DNA of 64,000 nucleotides from Mesostigma viride (taxonomy: Eukaryota; Streptophyta; Mesostigmatophyceae; Mesostigmatales; Mesostigmataceae), in contig RPFO01000114.1 of NCBI GenBank assembly GCA_009746045.1, forward strand, positions 547,219 to 611,218. Reading direction: 5' to 3'. Of this stretch, positions 21,986 through 36,100 are shown piece after piece. How positions within the stretch are numbered: position 1 is the first letter of the stretch; each line of letters starts with the position of its first letter. Under the pieces are notes generated by a model. That model was not told where the DNA came from. It saw only the letters and a program-made list of their open reading frames with translations, and searched no databases. Both the position numbers and the translations under genes were made by a program.

Positions 21986-24256
21986 AAATGCCATGTCGCC
22001 ATTATATTGAGGAAAGCGAAGTATGCCCACTTGAAGCTGTGGTCTGCAGAACATTGACACAAAATATGCATGGTATTTCAAGCAATGAATGCTATGTGTC
22101 AGGCATCAATGTCTTTATTGTATCCAAATGTGGTTAGGACGGAGGTTTACATTGGTTGCTATTTTAAGACAATGGCGTATAACCAAACATTGCACACACT
22201 CAAGAGTGTACTTATGCTGAACTGGAAAGGAACATTAAACCCCAATAAGGTAGATATTTTTCTTTTACATTTTAATTTTTTATTACTACTTTATATAATA
22301 TTATATTATATTATATATATATTATATTATTATATTATGTTATATGAAATAACATTAAAATTAACATAAAATTAAATTATATTTTATTATAGTATATTAT
22401 ATAATATTATTATATATTATATTCACGATGCTGTGTATTAATGACATATCAGACACACCTACATCACATCGCCTTGATGTTTCCGTTTATGGGTCCGGTC
22501 GGGCGTTGGTAGCTGGTCGACAACAATTCTACATTTCCTAAAAAAAAATGCGACCGTGCCTACATTCGAAGGCGCGCTGTGGCTGACCTGAACTATCGGT
22601 GAACACCTCGGCGTCACTTGACCGGCCTAGGTTGACATTTCGGCAGAGTAACGCTGCTTAAAGGATCATTGCGTAGTTCGCGCGATTTGGCTCTTTATAT
22701 ATGTTTTTGGAGACGACGAGCAAGCATCCGATTGGTCAGCCAATTCCTGTCCAGTCCTCGGACAGTGTCCAATCCGGTGCTTGGGATCCAGAAAACGTGC
22801 TCGAGCCTGGCCACTCTGTCGCGGGCGCCGCGCTAGTGGCGTCGCGCCCAAACCTGACCAGGCCATAGGAAAGGGCGGGGGCGAATGCAAGAATTATTGT
22901 TATATCCTGACCTGTCCTGGGGAAGGTCCGGGGCGAATGCAAGAATTAATATACCTGCGTATGCAACCAACACGGCCGATCCACATACATAATCCGACTG
23001 AGCTGGACGGTACGGACCAAATTTCGGTGCAAATTGAGGCCCAAAAGCTATGTCGGCTGATTTAATGGCGGTGACTGCCTTTAGACGAAACGTGACAAAT
23101 CTGGCACGCGGAAAGCAGAAATGCTCGATTGTTGGAGAAAATTAGTTACTGATTCTAATTTATGGCGGGATGGTTGCGATCTATAATGTCGCGGGCTTTT
23201 TTTCTTTGCCATCGGCAGGGGGGGTCCGGCCTGAATTTCTGTCGGGATGAATAAAGTATATTGGATGCCTGCCGGGTTGATTGTCGATTGTTGCCAGTTT
23301 TGATGGTCGTAAGGAAAGCTAGTTTAATGATGTTTCTAAAGCCGTAAAAATTCCCGCTGCTATCTTTACCTTTCCCGTCATTTTGCGGTAAGATAACATT
23401 AGCCCTGCGCGATGCGTACTGCCCAACCACTCCATGAAAGGGTGGACTTTCTTGTGCGCCTGGGCACGAATAAATGCCCGTTATGGTACGTTCTTGTGTT
23501 AAACGTCTTAAGCTAGCGTTTTCCTGCTTTCTTAGCTCGTTGAGCCTAAGCTTTTTGCCTTTTTCCGGCCAGATGCAGCCAGAAAGTTGCGGGTCCTGGC
23601 GCTGCATCGCTGGATTCCTGGGTGTCTTTTAGCTAGTTCGTCTGTGACGTGGCTGGCTTTCTGCAGCGCGTGGCCCGCAACCTGTCGGGAAGGTGTAATG
23701 CTTTTATTTCCATGCTTCTCTGAAATTTCTTTTGCTTTATAGACAGTTGTGTTCGAGGAAATTCACGCGGTCTTCCTAAGCAGCGGCAATATCATTTTCC
23801 CCAGACACTGACGAGCTGGCACCTGTCTCCTAAAGAGAGCGGCTCGTGCTTGTTAGAAAGGAGGCAGTGTGCATTTTGCGGGACACAATGCTTTGGTGGC
23901 ACATGCGTCAGGTAGGCTGTTCCAATGGTCTCTTCATGATCACCTTTCCCACTGAGTAAATGTTAGCATTTGTCATGGTAACCAGAGCAGCTAGCCACAG
24001 GTTGGCTGGATAAAAAGTCAGCTTATTTTCTCTTTATATACTGCGTGTGTGGTCCTCCACGTGTCCGGCTTGTTGGGCATTTTGGAAGAGGGTTTATAAT
24101 GTGTTGTTGGGTGGAACAACTTGGTTGTTGGCACAAAATCACACATTATTAGCCTGAGATAGGCATGACATATGCTGCTCAGGCGTGTCGTCCTACCAGC
24201 CTTGTTGTTGAGGGTAGACTCACAAGGCTGGCTGTGCCGATGGAGGGGTGGGGCGT
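21986..24256. other. Region without a recognised gene
   Basis: This holds an AT-rich TATTATAT tract (22270-22425) and a small direct duplication around 22865-22945 (GGGGCGAATGCAAGAATT twice). The remainder is unique sequence without protein-like frames. Confidence 0.6.
22270..22425. repeat. AT-rich low-complexity tract
   Basis: Almost pure A/T with repeated TATTATAT words, in contrast to the GC-balanced flanks. Confidence 0.85.
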
Positions 24257-24745
24257 GCTAGCCCCCCCCACACCCACGCATGCATGCTAGCCCACCCCCA
24301 CACCCACGCATGCATGCTAGCCCCCCCCACACCCACGCATGCATGCTAGCCCCCCCCACACCCACGCATGCATGCTAGCCCACACTCACACCCACGCATG
24401 CATGCTAGCCCACCCCCACACCCACGCATGCATGCTAGCCCCCCCCACACCCACGCATGCATGCCAGCCCCCCCCACACCCACGCATGCATGACAGCCCC
24501 CCCACACACCCACGCATGCATGCTAGCCCCCCACACACACCCACGCATGCATGCCAGCCCCCATACACACCCACGCATGCATGCCAGCCCCCCCCACACC
24601 CACGCATGCATGCTAGCCCCCCACACACACCCACGCATGCATGCCAGCCCCCCCACACCCACGCATGCAGGCTAGCCCCCCCCACACCCACGCATGCATG
24701 CCAGCCCACCCCCACACCCACGCGTGCATGCCAGCCCACCCCTAG
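24257..24745 (+). repeat. About 28-30-bp tandem repeat with GCATGCATGC core
   Basis: Some 16 to 17 units of CACCCACGCATGCATGCTAG plus a variable C-run. Length variation is in the C-run. Open His/Cys/Pro frames on both strands are by-products of the repeat. The GCATGCATGC word is a self-complementary alternating purine-pyrimidine element. Confidence 0.95.
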
Positions 24746-25013
24746 CTTGAGCGTGCTTGTAAAGTTTTTGCATGGTTTATTAAAATGAGTGGAATATGTA
24801 TTTATTGCATTAAATGTTAATTTTATCATGAATGAAAATGGTCAACATTGCCGAAGTGCCCCTAAATTGCTCAATATTGTGTGCTCAAGAATTCAATGAG
24901 GATTGTCATCATGGAAACCCGCACAAATTCACGATTCCGGGCATGCATGTGAAAGTATCAAGAACAATTTTCAATTAAGAATGGTATCTCATTGTTCCAT
25001 GAATCAATATGAC

Positions 25014-27980
25014 TCCATGTGTAGACAAGCCATGATGACCCCATGGGAGCCTGAATCCTCATCATTAAATACATAAATGCCACCCATGTACGTACACGGG
25101 CCATGATGACACCATGGAGCCTGAATCCTCATCATTAATTACATAAATGCCAACCATGTACGTACACGGGCCATGATGACACCATGGGAGCCTGAATCCT
25201 CATCATTAATTACATAAATGCCAACCATGTACGTACGGGCCAGCCATGATGACATGGGAGCCTGAATCCTCATCATTTTTTTCTTTGACATCCATGTACA
25301 CGTAGGCCAGCCATGATGACACCAATGGAGCCTGAATCCTCATCATTTTACATAAATGCCATCCATGTACGTACACGGGCAATGATGACACCATGGGAGC
25401 CTGAATCCTCATCATTATTTACATAAATGCCATCCATGTACGTACACGGGCAATGATGACACCATGGGAGCCTGAATCCTCATCATTAATTACATAAATG
25501 CCATTCATGTACGTAGGCCAGCCATGATGACACCATGGGAGCCTGAATCCTCATCATTAATTACATAAATGCCATCCATGTACGTAGACAAGCCATGATG
25601 ACACCATGGGAGCCTGAATCCTCATCATTAATTACGTAAATGCCAACCATGTAGGTAGACAAGCCATGATGAAACCATGGGAGCCTGAATCCTCATCATT
25701 AATTTCATACATGCCAACAACACGTAGACGGGCAATGATTACACCATGGGAGCCTGAATCCTCATCATTAATTACATAAATGCCAACCATGTACGTAGGC
25801 CAGCCATGATGACACTATGGGAGCCTGAATCCTCATCATTAATTTCATACATGCCAACAACACGTAGACGGGCAATGATTACACCATGGGAGCCTGAATC
25901 CTCCTCATTAATTACATAAATGCCAACCATGTACGTAGACAAACCATGATGACACCATGGGAGCCTGAATCCTCATCATTTACTATTCCTTGACATCCAT
26001 GTACGTAGGCCAGCCATGATGACACCAATGGAGCCTGAATCCTCTTCATTTTTTTTATGAGAGGATTCAGGTTACATAAATGCCAACCATGTAGGTAGAC
26101 AAGCCATGATGACACCATGGGAGCCTGAATCCTCATCATTAAATACATAAATGCCATCCATGTACGTAGACGGGCCATGATGACACCATGGGAGCCTGAA
26201 TCCTCATCATTAATTACATAAATGCCATCCATGTACGTACACGGGCAATGATGACACCATGGGAGCCTGAATCCTCATCATTAATTACATAAATGCCATT
26301 CATGTACGTAGACGGGCCATGATGACACCATGGGAGCCTGAATCCTCATCATTTTTTTTCTTTGACATCCATGTACGTGGACGGGCCATGATGACACCAT
26401 GGGAGCCTGAATCCTCATCATTTTTTTTATGAGAGGATTCAGGTTACATAAATGCCAACCATGTAGGTAGACAAGCCATGATGACACCATGGGAGCCTGA
26501 ATCCTCATCATTTACTATTCCTTGACATCCATGTACGTAGCCCAGCCATGGAGACACCATGGGAGCCTGAATCCTCCTCATTAATTACATAAATGCCAAC
26601 CATGTACGTAGGCCAGCCATGATGACACTATGGGAGCCTGAATCCTCATCATTAATTTCATACATGCCAACAACACGTATACAAGCCATGATGACACCAT
26701 GGGAGCCTGAATCCTCATCATTAATTACATAATTGCCATCCATGTACGTACACGGGCCATGATGACACCATGGGAGCCTGAATCCTCATCATTAAGTACA
26801 TACATGCCATCCATGTACGTAGACGGGCCATGCATGATGAAACCATGGGAGCCTGAATCCTCATCATTTTTTTTTCTTTGACATCCATGTGTACACGTAG
26901 ACACGCCATGATGACACCATGGGAGCCTGAGTCCTCATCATTTTTTTATGAGACATCCATGTACGTAGACGGGCCATGATGACACCATGGGAGCCTGAAT
27001 CCTGATCATTTTTTTTTCTTTGACATCCATGTACGTAGACGGGCCATGATGACACCATGGGAGCCTGAATCCTCATCATTAATTACATACATGCCATCCA
27101 TGTACGTAGGCCAGCCATGATGACACCATGGGAGCCTGAATCCTCATCATTTACTATTCCTTGACATCCATGTACCTAGCCCAGCCATGGAGACACCATG
27201 GGAGCCTGAATCCTCCTCATTAATTACATAAATGCCAACCATGTACGTAGACAAACCATGATGACACCATGGGAGCCTGAATCCTCATCATTTACTATTC
27301 CTTGACATCCATGTACGTAGGCCAGCCATGATGACACCAATGGAGCCTGAATCCTCTTCATTTTTTTTATGAGAGGATTCAGGTTACATAAATGCCAACC
27401 ATGTAGGTAGACAAGCCATGATGACACCATGGGAGCCTGAATCCTCATCATTAAATACATAAATGCCATCCATGTACGTAGACGGGCCATGATGACACTA
27501 TGGGAGCCTGAATCCTCATCATTAATTTCATACATGCCAACAACACGTAGACGGGCAATGATTACACCATGGGAGCCTGAATCCTCCTCATTAATTACAT
27601 AAATGCCAACCATGTACGTAGACAAACCATGATGACACCATGGGAGCCTGAATCCTCATCATTTACTATTCCTTGACATCCATGTACGTAGGCCAGCCAT
27701 GATGACACCAATGGAGCCTGAATCCTCTTCATTTTTTTTATGAGAGGATTCAGGTTACATAAATGCCAACCATGTAGGTAGACAAGCCATGATGACACCA
27801 TGGGAGCCTGAATCCTCATCATTAAATACATAAATGCCATCCATGTACGTAGACGGGCCATGATGACACCATGGGAGCCTGAATCCTCATCATTAATTAC
27901 ATAAATGCCATCCATGTACGTACACGGGCAATGATGACACCATGGGAGCCTGAATCCTCATCATTAATTACATAAATGCC
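25014..27980 (+). repeat. Satellite array, plus orientation, first block
   Basis: The monomer is about 71 bp and includes CCATGATGACACCATGGGAG, CCTGAATCCTCATCATT, ACATAAATGCCATCCATG and TACGTAGACGGG. Monomers differ in the linker: AATTACATAAATGCC, TTTACTATTCCTTGACAT, or a T-run with CTTTGACAT. The outermost units on the left are more irregular in length than the inner ones. Frames such as MMRIQAPMVSS on the minus strand are repeat by-products. Confidence 0.97.
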
Positions 27981-28535
27981 AATACATTTCTTGTTTTTGG
28001 TCCATTGGAGTTCCTTCCCACCAAGAGAAACATTTATTTTACATTTTTGTGTGCTAGGCTTTATACGGACAGCCTATACCACACCTTCAAACTCAGTGCA
28101 CATCATTATCAAGTTGGTTATTGTAGCACCATGCTGGGGGCCCAGCATACTCGAACACAAGGTGTTGCCCCTCTTAGCAGCGTGGGTGGGTGGGTGGGAG
28201 CTGAAAAGAGGCCTCCCTACGTCCCCTACACCACTCTAAGTACTGACTATCATTCACATTGCGCCACGCAGGCCTGCCGGCTGGCGCAGGTACAAGGTGT
28301 ACTGACTGCCAATCACAGTTGCGCCACGCCTGGCGGCTGGCGCAGGTAACAAGGTCTAGTGACGTACGTTAGAAGCTACCTAGGCCTGCACTCCGGAACC
28401 ACACTCAGCCTAGGCACAAAAAGGGCCGGCCGGTGCAGTACCCTCGTGACAAGCGCTAGTCTTACGCTACCTACGGCAGGTCGGTCCCCTTTGAGCCCGT
28501 CCACGCGTCATATATAAAATGAGCGAAGCTCAGCA
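27981..28535 (+). mobile_element. Internally deleted copy of an unclassified element (X-Y)
   Basis: The left segment X (AATACATTTCTTG... to GGTGTTGCCCC) is followed by a short GTGGGTGGG-rich linker and the right segment Y (CTGAAAAGAGG... to GAAGCTCAGCA). The adjacent downstream copy has the same X and Y, separated by about 1.05 kb. There is no obvious coding frame. Y contains a 59-bp internal tandem duplication around TGCGCCACGC/GGCTGGCGCAGG. It ends with TATATAAAA and a small TGAGC-GAA-GCTCA hairpin. Confidence 0.7.
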
Positions 28536-30104
28536 AATACATTTCTTGTTTTTGGTCCATTGGAGTTCCTTCCCACCAAGAGAAACATTTATTTTACATT
28601 TTTGTGTGCTAGGCTTTATACGGACAGCCTATACCACACCTTCAAACTCAGTGCACATCATTATCAAGTTGGTTATTGTAGCACCATGCTGGGGGCCCAG
28701 CATACTCGAACACAAGGTGTTGCCCCCACACCTCCTTCTTGGCCACCAAGGCTGTCGCCAACCTTGGTGCCGATTTTCTTTCCGCCCATGGCCCCCCTCC
28801 TGCACGCTGCCACGGCTGTACTGCCGCCCCCGTGTGGCCGCTACGGTTTCCCGGCGGACGCAGGGCGGCACCCATGTCGTTCCCCCCGTTAGGGGGGCGG
28901 TTTCCAGCGGCTGCTCATTAGGCCTTACGCCCCCGGACCGTCTCTCACAAGCCCAGGACCCATCACCAGCCCCACCCCCGAGGCTGGGATTTCCCGGCAT
29001 TGAAACCTTTGTGGCGATAGGCCCTCTACCCTACCAAGGCCTTGGCTTGGAAACTGCTTAGCCAAGGCCCTGACCAGGGCTTGTGTTGTTGTAGGAAATT
29101 TTTTATGGCATAGATATGCCCCCCTGGCTGAACCGAACTCTTTATCGCTTTTCCTATAATGCATCATACAGGATAAAAACAAGGCGATAAAACAGCAAGA
29201 ATTTCAGCCCCGCCAGGCGAACATTCTTTGCTGAAAAACTGGGCAATGATGAAGAGCGCGCTCCTCCCACCAAGATTCGCTCCAGCCCCGCATCCTCCCC
29301 GAAACTCCCGTCTGGCCACAGGCCGAAAGATCGGGTCCGCTGTCAGGCTCCTGGCAGTTATGGGCTACCCTGGCACCCCGCGCTAGCCATCTCCACGTTT
29401 AAGGCAGATTCGCCTCCACCTGTGATTCTTTCCACCGTAGCCGCTGGCCCTGGCCTGTATGGCTCCTTCCCTGACGTTGTCCGACTAAAATCGCAGCTTC
29501 CCCAGTGTCAGGAAGCCGCTTGCCGCACCCAGGGGTAGAGGGGAATCGTCAGTGGGCCCAGCGCCGGAAATCACACCATTTTACTCAAAACGTAGAGCCC
29601 CCCACCCAACAACCATTACCGTGGCCTGTAACGGTGGGTGGCGAACATAAAGAATTTTATTCCAGGCCTCTCCACGCCCGGAGAGGCCGATAGCATCGTC
29701 TTACATTCAGCGCAGCCGCCATAGCGGCCAGCCGACCTTGCCAGCAAATGCTGGGATCAAGTTGCGAAGCTGAAAAGAGGCCTCCCTACGTCCCCTACAC
29801 CACTCTAAGTACTGACTATCATTCACATTGCGCCACGCAGGCCTGCCGGCTGGCGCAGGTACAAGGTGTACTGACTGCCAATCACAGTTGCGCCACGCCT
29901 GGCGGCTGGCGCAGGTAACAAGGTCTAGTGACGTACGTTAGAAGCTACCTAGGCCTGCACTCCGGAACCACACTCAGCCTAGGCACAAAAAGGGCCGGCC
30001 GGTGCAGTACCCTCGTGACAAGCGCTAGTCTTACGCTACCTACGGCAGGTCGGTCCCCTTTGAGCCCGTCCACGCGTCATATATAAAATGAGCGAAGCTC
30101 AGCA
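28536..30104 (+). mobile_element. Longer copy of the same unclassified element (X-Z-Y)
   Basis: Joined head-to-tail to the shorter copy without a spacer. X is 28536-28722, the unique centre Z is about 28723-29767, and Y is about 29768-30104. Z is GC-rich with many short inverted repeats (for example CCAAGGCC..GGCCTTGG-like words near 29030) and no convincing protein. The pair sits in a satellite monomer exactly between AAATGCC and ATTCATG, with no clear target duplication. It could be a non-autonomous rolling-circle type element or another non-coding mobile element. Confidence 0.6.
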
Positions 30105-33100
30105 ATTCATGTACGTAGACGGGCCATGATGACACCATGGGAGCCTGAATCCTCATCATTTTTTTTTCTTTGACATCCATGTACGTGGACGGGCCATGAT
30201 GACACCATGGGAGCCTGAATCCTCATCATTTTTTTTATGAGAGGATTCAGGTTACATAAATGCCAACCATGTAGGTAGACAAGCCATGATGACACCATGG
30301 GAGCCTGAATCCTCATCATTTACTATTCCTTGACATCCATGTACGTAGCCCAGCCATGGAGACACCATGGGAGCCTGAATCCTCCTCATTAATTACATAA
30401 ATGCCAACCATGTACGTAGGCCAGCCATGATGACACTATGGGAGCCTGAATCCTCATCATTAATTTCATACATGCCAACAACACGTATACAAGCCATGAT
30501 GACACCATGGGAGCCTGAATCCTCATCATTAATTACATAATTGCCATCCATGTACGTACACGGGCCATGATGACACCATGGGAGCCTGAATCCTCATCAT
30601 TAAGTACATACATGCCATCCATGTACGTAGACGGGCCATGCATGATGAAACCATGGGAGCCTGAATCCTCATCATTTTTTTTTCTTTGACATCCATGTGT
30701 ACACGTAGACACGCCATGATGACACCATGGGAGCCTGAGTCCTCATCATTTTTTTTATGAGACATCCATGTACGTAGACGGGCCATGATGACACCATGGG
30801 AGCCTGAATCCTGATCATTTTTTTTTCTTTGACATCCATGTACGTAGACGGGCCATGATGACACCATGGGAGCCTGAATCCTCATCATTAATTACATACA
30901 TGCCATCCATGTACGTAGGCCAGCCATGATGACACCATGGGAGCCTGAATCCTCATCATTTACTATTCCTTGACATCCATGTACCTAGCCCAGCCATGGA
31001 GACACCATGGGAGCCTGAATCCTCCTCATTAATTACATAAATGCCAACCATGTACGTAGGCCAGCCATGATGACACTATGGGAGCCTGAATCCTCATCAT
31101 TAATTTCATACATGCCAACAACACGTATACAAGCCATGATGACACCATGGGAGCCTGAATCCTCATCATTAATTACATAATTGCCAACCATGTAGGTAGA
31201 CAAGCCATGATGACACCATGGGAGCCTGAATCCTCATCATTTACTATTCCTTGACATCCATGTACGTAGCCCAGCCATGGAGACACCATGGGAGCCTGAA
31301 TCCTCCTCATTAATTACATAAATGCCAACCATGTACGTAGGCCAGCCATGATGACACTATGGGAGCCTGAATCCTCATCATTAATTTCATACATGCCAAC
31401 AACACGTATACAAGCCATGATGACACCATGGGAGCCTGAATCCTCATCATTAATTACATAATTGCCATCCATGTACGTACACGGGCCATGATGACACCAT
31501 GGGAGCCTGAATCCTCATCATTAAGTACATACATGCCATCCATGTACGTAGACGGGCCATGCATGATGAAACCATGGGAGCCTGAATCCTCATCATTTTT
31601 TTTTCTTTGACATCCATGTGTACACGTAGACACGCCATGATGACACCATGGGAGCCTGAGTCCTCATCATTTTTTTTATGAGACATCCATGTACGTAGAC
31701 GGGCCATGATGACACCATGGGAGCCTGAATCCTGATCATTTTTTTTTCTTTGACATCCATGTACGTAGACGGGCCATGATGACACCATGGGAGCCTGAAT
31801 CCTCATCATTAATTACATACATGCCATCCATGTACGTACACGGGCCATGATGACACCATGGGAGCCTGAATCCTCATCATTTACTATTCCTTGACATCCA
31901 TGTACCTAGCCCAGCCATGGAGACACCATGGGAGCCTGAATCCTCCTCATTAATTACATAAATGCCAACCATGTACGTAGACAAACCATGATGACACCAT
32001 GGGAGCCTGAATCCTCATCATTTACTATTCCTTGACATCCATGTACGTAGGCCAGCCATGATGACACCAATGGAGCCTGAATCCTCTTCATTTTTTTTAT
32101 GAGAGGATTCAGGTTACATAAATGCCAACCATGTAGGTAGACAAGCCATGATGACACCATGGGAGCCTGAATCCTCATCATTAAATACATAAATGCCATC
32201 CATGTACGTAGGCCAGCCATGATGACACTATGGGAGCCTGAATCCTCATCATTAATTTCATACATGCCAACAACACGTAGACGGGCAATGATTACACCAT
32301 GGGAGCCTGAATCCTCCTCATTAATTACATAAATGCCAACCATGTACGTAGACAAACCATGATGACACCATGGGAGCCTGAATCCTCATCATTTACTATT
32401 CCTTGACATCCATGTACGTAGGCCAGCCATGATGACACCAATGGAGCCTGAATCCTCTTCATTTTTTTTATGAGAGGATTCAGGTTACATAAATGCCAAC
32501 CATGTAGGTAGACAAGCCATGATGACACCATGGGAGCCTGAATCCTCATCATTAAATACATAAATGCCATCCATGTACGTAGGCCAGCCATGATGACACT
32601 ATGGGAGCCTGAATCCTCATCATTAATTTCATACATGCCAACAACACGTAGACGGGCAATGATTACACCATGGGAGCCTGAATCCTCCTCATTAATTACA
32701 TAAATGCCAACCATGTACGTAGACAAACCATGATGACACCATGGGAGCCTGAATCCTCATCATTTACTATTCCTTGACATCCATGTACGTAGGCCAGCCA
32801 TGATGACACCAATGGAGCCTGAATCCTCTTCATTTTTTTTATGAGAGGATTCAGGTTACATAAATGCCAACCATGTAGGTAGACAAGCCATGATGACACC
32901 ATGGGAGCCTGAATCCTCATCATTAAATACATAAATGCCATCCATGTACGTAGACGGGCCATGATGACACCATGGGAGCCTGAATCCTCATCATTATTTA
33001 CATAAATGCCATCCATGTACGTACACGGGCAATGATGACACCATGGGAGCCTGAATCCTCATCATTAATTACATAAATGCCATTCATGTACGTAGACGGG

Positions 33101-36100
33101 CCATGATGACACCATGGGAGCCTGAATCCTCATCATTTTTTTTTCTTTGACATCCATGTACGTGGACGGGCCATGATGACACCATGGGAGCCTGAATCCT
33201 CATCATTTTTTTTATGAGAGGATTCAGGTTACATAAATGCCAACCATGTAGGTAGACAAGCCATGATGACACCATGGGAGCCTGAATCCTCATCATTTAC
33301 TATTCCTTGACATCCATGTACGTAGCCCAGCCATGGAGACACCATGGGAGCCTGAATCCTCCTCATTAATTACATAAATGCCAACCATGTACGTAGGCCA
33401 GCCATGATGACACTATGGGAGCCTGAATCCTCATCATTAATTTCATACATGCCAACAACACGTATACAAGCCATGATGACACCATGGGAGCCTGAATCCT
33501 CATCATTAATTACATAATTGCCATCCATGTACGTACACGGGCCATGATGACACCATGGGAGCCTGAATCCTCATCATTAAGTACATACATGCCATCCATG
33601 TACGTAGACGGGCCATGCATGATGAAACCATGGGAGCCTGAATCCTCATCATTTTTTTTTCTTTGACATCCATGTGTACACGTAGACACGCCATGATGAC
33701 ACCATGGGAGCCTGAGTCCTCATCATTTTTTTTATGAGACATCCATGTACGTAGACGGGCCATGATGACACCATGGGAGCCTGAATCCTGATCATTTTTT
33801 TTTCTTTGACATCCATGTACGTAGACGGGCCATGATGACACCATGGGAGCCTGAATCCTCATCATTAATTACATACATGCCATCCATGTACGTACACGGG
33901 CCATGATGACACCATGGGAGCCTGAATCCTCATCATTTACTATTCCTTGACATCCATGTACCTAGCCCAGCCATGGAGACACCATGGGAGCCTGAATCCT
34001 CCTCATTAATTACATAAATGCCAACCATGTACGTAGACAAACCATGATGACACCATGGGAGCCTGAATCCTCATCATTTACTATTCCTTGACATCCATGT
34101 ACGTAGGCCAGCCATGATGACACCAATGGAGCCTGAATCCTCTTCATTTTTTTTATGAGAGGATTCAGGTTACATAAATGCCAACCATGTAGGTAGACAA
34201 GCCATGATGACACCATGGGAGCCTGAATCCTCATCATTAAATACATAAATGCCATCCATGTACGTAGGCCAGCCATGATGACACTATGGGAGCCTGAATC
34301 CTCATCATTAATTTCATACATGCCAACAACACGTAGACGGGCAATGATTACACCATGGGAGCCTGAATCCTCCTCATTAATTACATAAATGCCAACCATG
34401 TACGTAGACAAACCATGATGACACCATGGGAGCCTGAATCCTCATCATTTACTATTCCTTGACATCCATGTACGTAGGCCAGCCATGATGACACCAATGG
34501 AGCCTGAATCCTCTTCATTTTTTTTATGAGAGGATTCAGGTTACATAAATGCCAACCATGTAGGTAGACAAGCCATGATGACACCATGGGAGCCTGAATC
34601 CTCATCATTAAATACATAAATGCCATCCATGTACGTAGACGGGCCATGATGACACCATGGGAGCCTGAATCCTCATCATTATTTACATAAATGCCATCCA
34701 TGTACGTACACGGGCAATGATGACACCATGGGAGCCTGAATCCTCATCATTAATTACATAAATGCCATTCATGTACGTAGACGGGCCATGATGACACCAT
34801 GGGAGCCTGAATCCTCATCATTTTTTTTCTTTGACATCCATGTACGTGGACGGGCCATGATGACACCATGGGAGCCTGAATCCTCATCATTTTTTTTATG
34901 AGAGGATTCAGGTTACATAAATGCCAACCATGTAGGTAGACAAGCCATGATGACACCATGGGAGCCTGAATCCTCATCATTTACTATTCCTTGACATCCA
35001 TGTACGTAGCCCAGCCATGGAGACACCATGGGAGCCTGAATCCTCCTCATTAATTACATAAATGCCAACCATGTACGTAGGCCAGCCATGATGACACTAT
35101 GGGAGCCTGAATCCTCATCATTAATTTCATACATGCCAACAACACGTATACAAGCCATGATGACACCATGGGAGCCTGAATCCTCATCATTAATTACATA
35201 ATTGCCATCCATGTACGTACACGGGCCATGATGACACCATGGGAGCCTGAATCCTCATCATTAAGTACATACATGCCATCCATGTACGTAGACGGGCCAT
35301 GCATGATGAAACCATGGGAGCCTGAATCCTCATCATTTTTTTTTCTTTGACATCCATGTGTACACGTAGACACGCCATGATGACACCATGGGAGCCTGAG
35401 TCCTCATCATTTTTTTTATGAGACATCCATGTACGTAGACGGGCCATGATGACACCATGGGAGCCTGAATCCTGATCATTTTTTTTTCTTTGACATCCAT
35501 GTACGTAGACGGGCCATGATGACACCATGGGAGCCTGAATCCTCATCATTAATTACATACATGCCATCCATGTACGTAGGCCAGCCATGATGACACCATG
35601 GGAGCCTGAATCCTCATCATTTACTATTCCTTGACATCCATGTACCTAGCCCAGCCATGGAGACACCATGGGAGCCTGAATCCTCCTCATTAATTACATA
35701 AATGCCAACCATGTACGTAGGCCAGCCATGATGACACTATGGGAGCCTGAATCCTCATCATTAATTTCATACATGCCAACAACACGTATACAAGCCATGA
35801 TGACACCATGGGAGCCTGAATCCTCATCATTAATTACATAATTGCCAACCATGTAGGTAGACAAGCCATGATGACACCATGGGAGCCTGAATCCTCATCA
35901 TTTACTATTCCTTGACATCCATGTACGTAGCCCAGCCATGGAGACACCATGGGAGCCTGAATCCTCCTCATTAATTACATAAATGCCAACCATGTACGTA
36001 GGCCAGCCATGATGACACTATGGGAGCCTGAATCCTCATCATTAATTTCATACATGCCAACAACACGTATACAAGCCATGATGACACCATGGGAGCCTGA

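Noticed and set aside
24339-24829. His/Cys-rich frames on both strands resembling a metal-binding protein
   Set aside because: They arise from the 28-30-bp tandem repeat with GCATGCATGC. Open frames occur in several frames on both strands, as expected for a repeat without selection on protein.
28536-30104. Hammerhead ribozyme (retrozyme) in the tandem non-coding element
   Set aside because: I looked for CTGATGA and GAAA cores on both strands of the X, Y and Z segments and found no proper combination.
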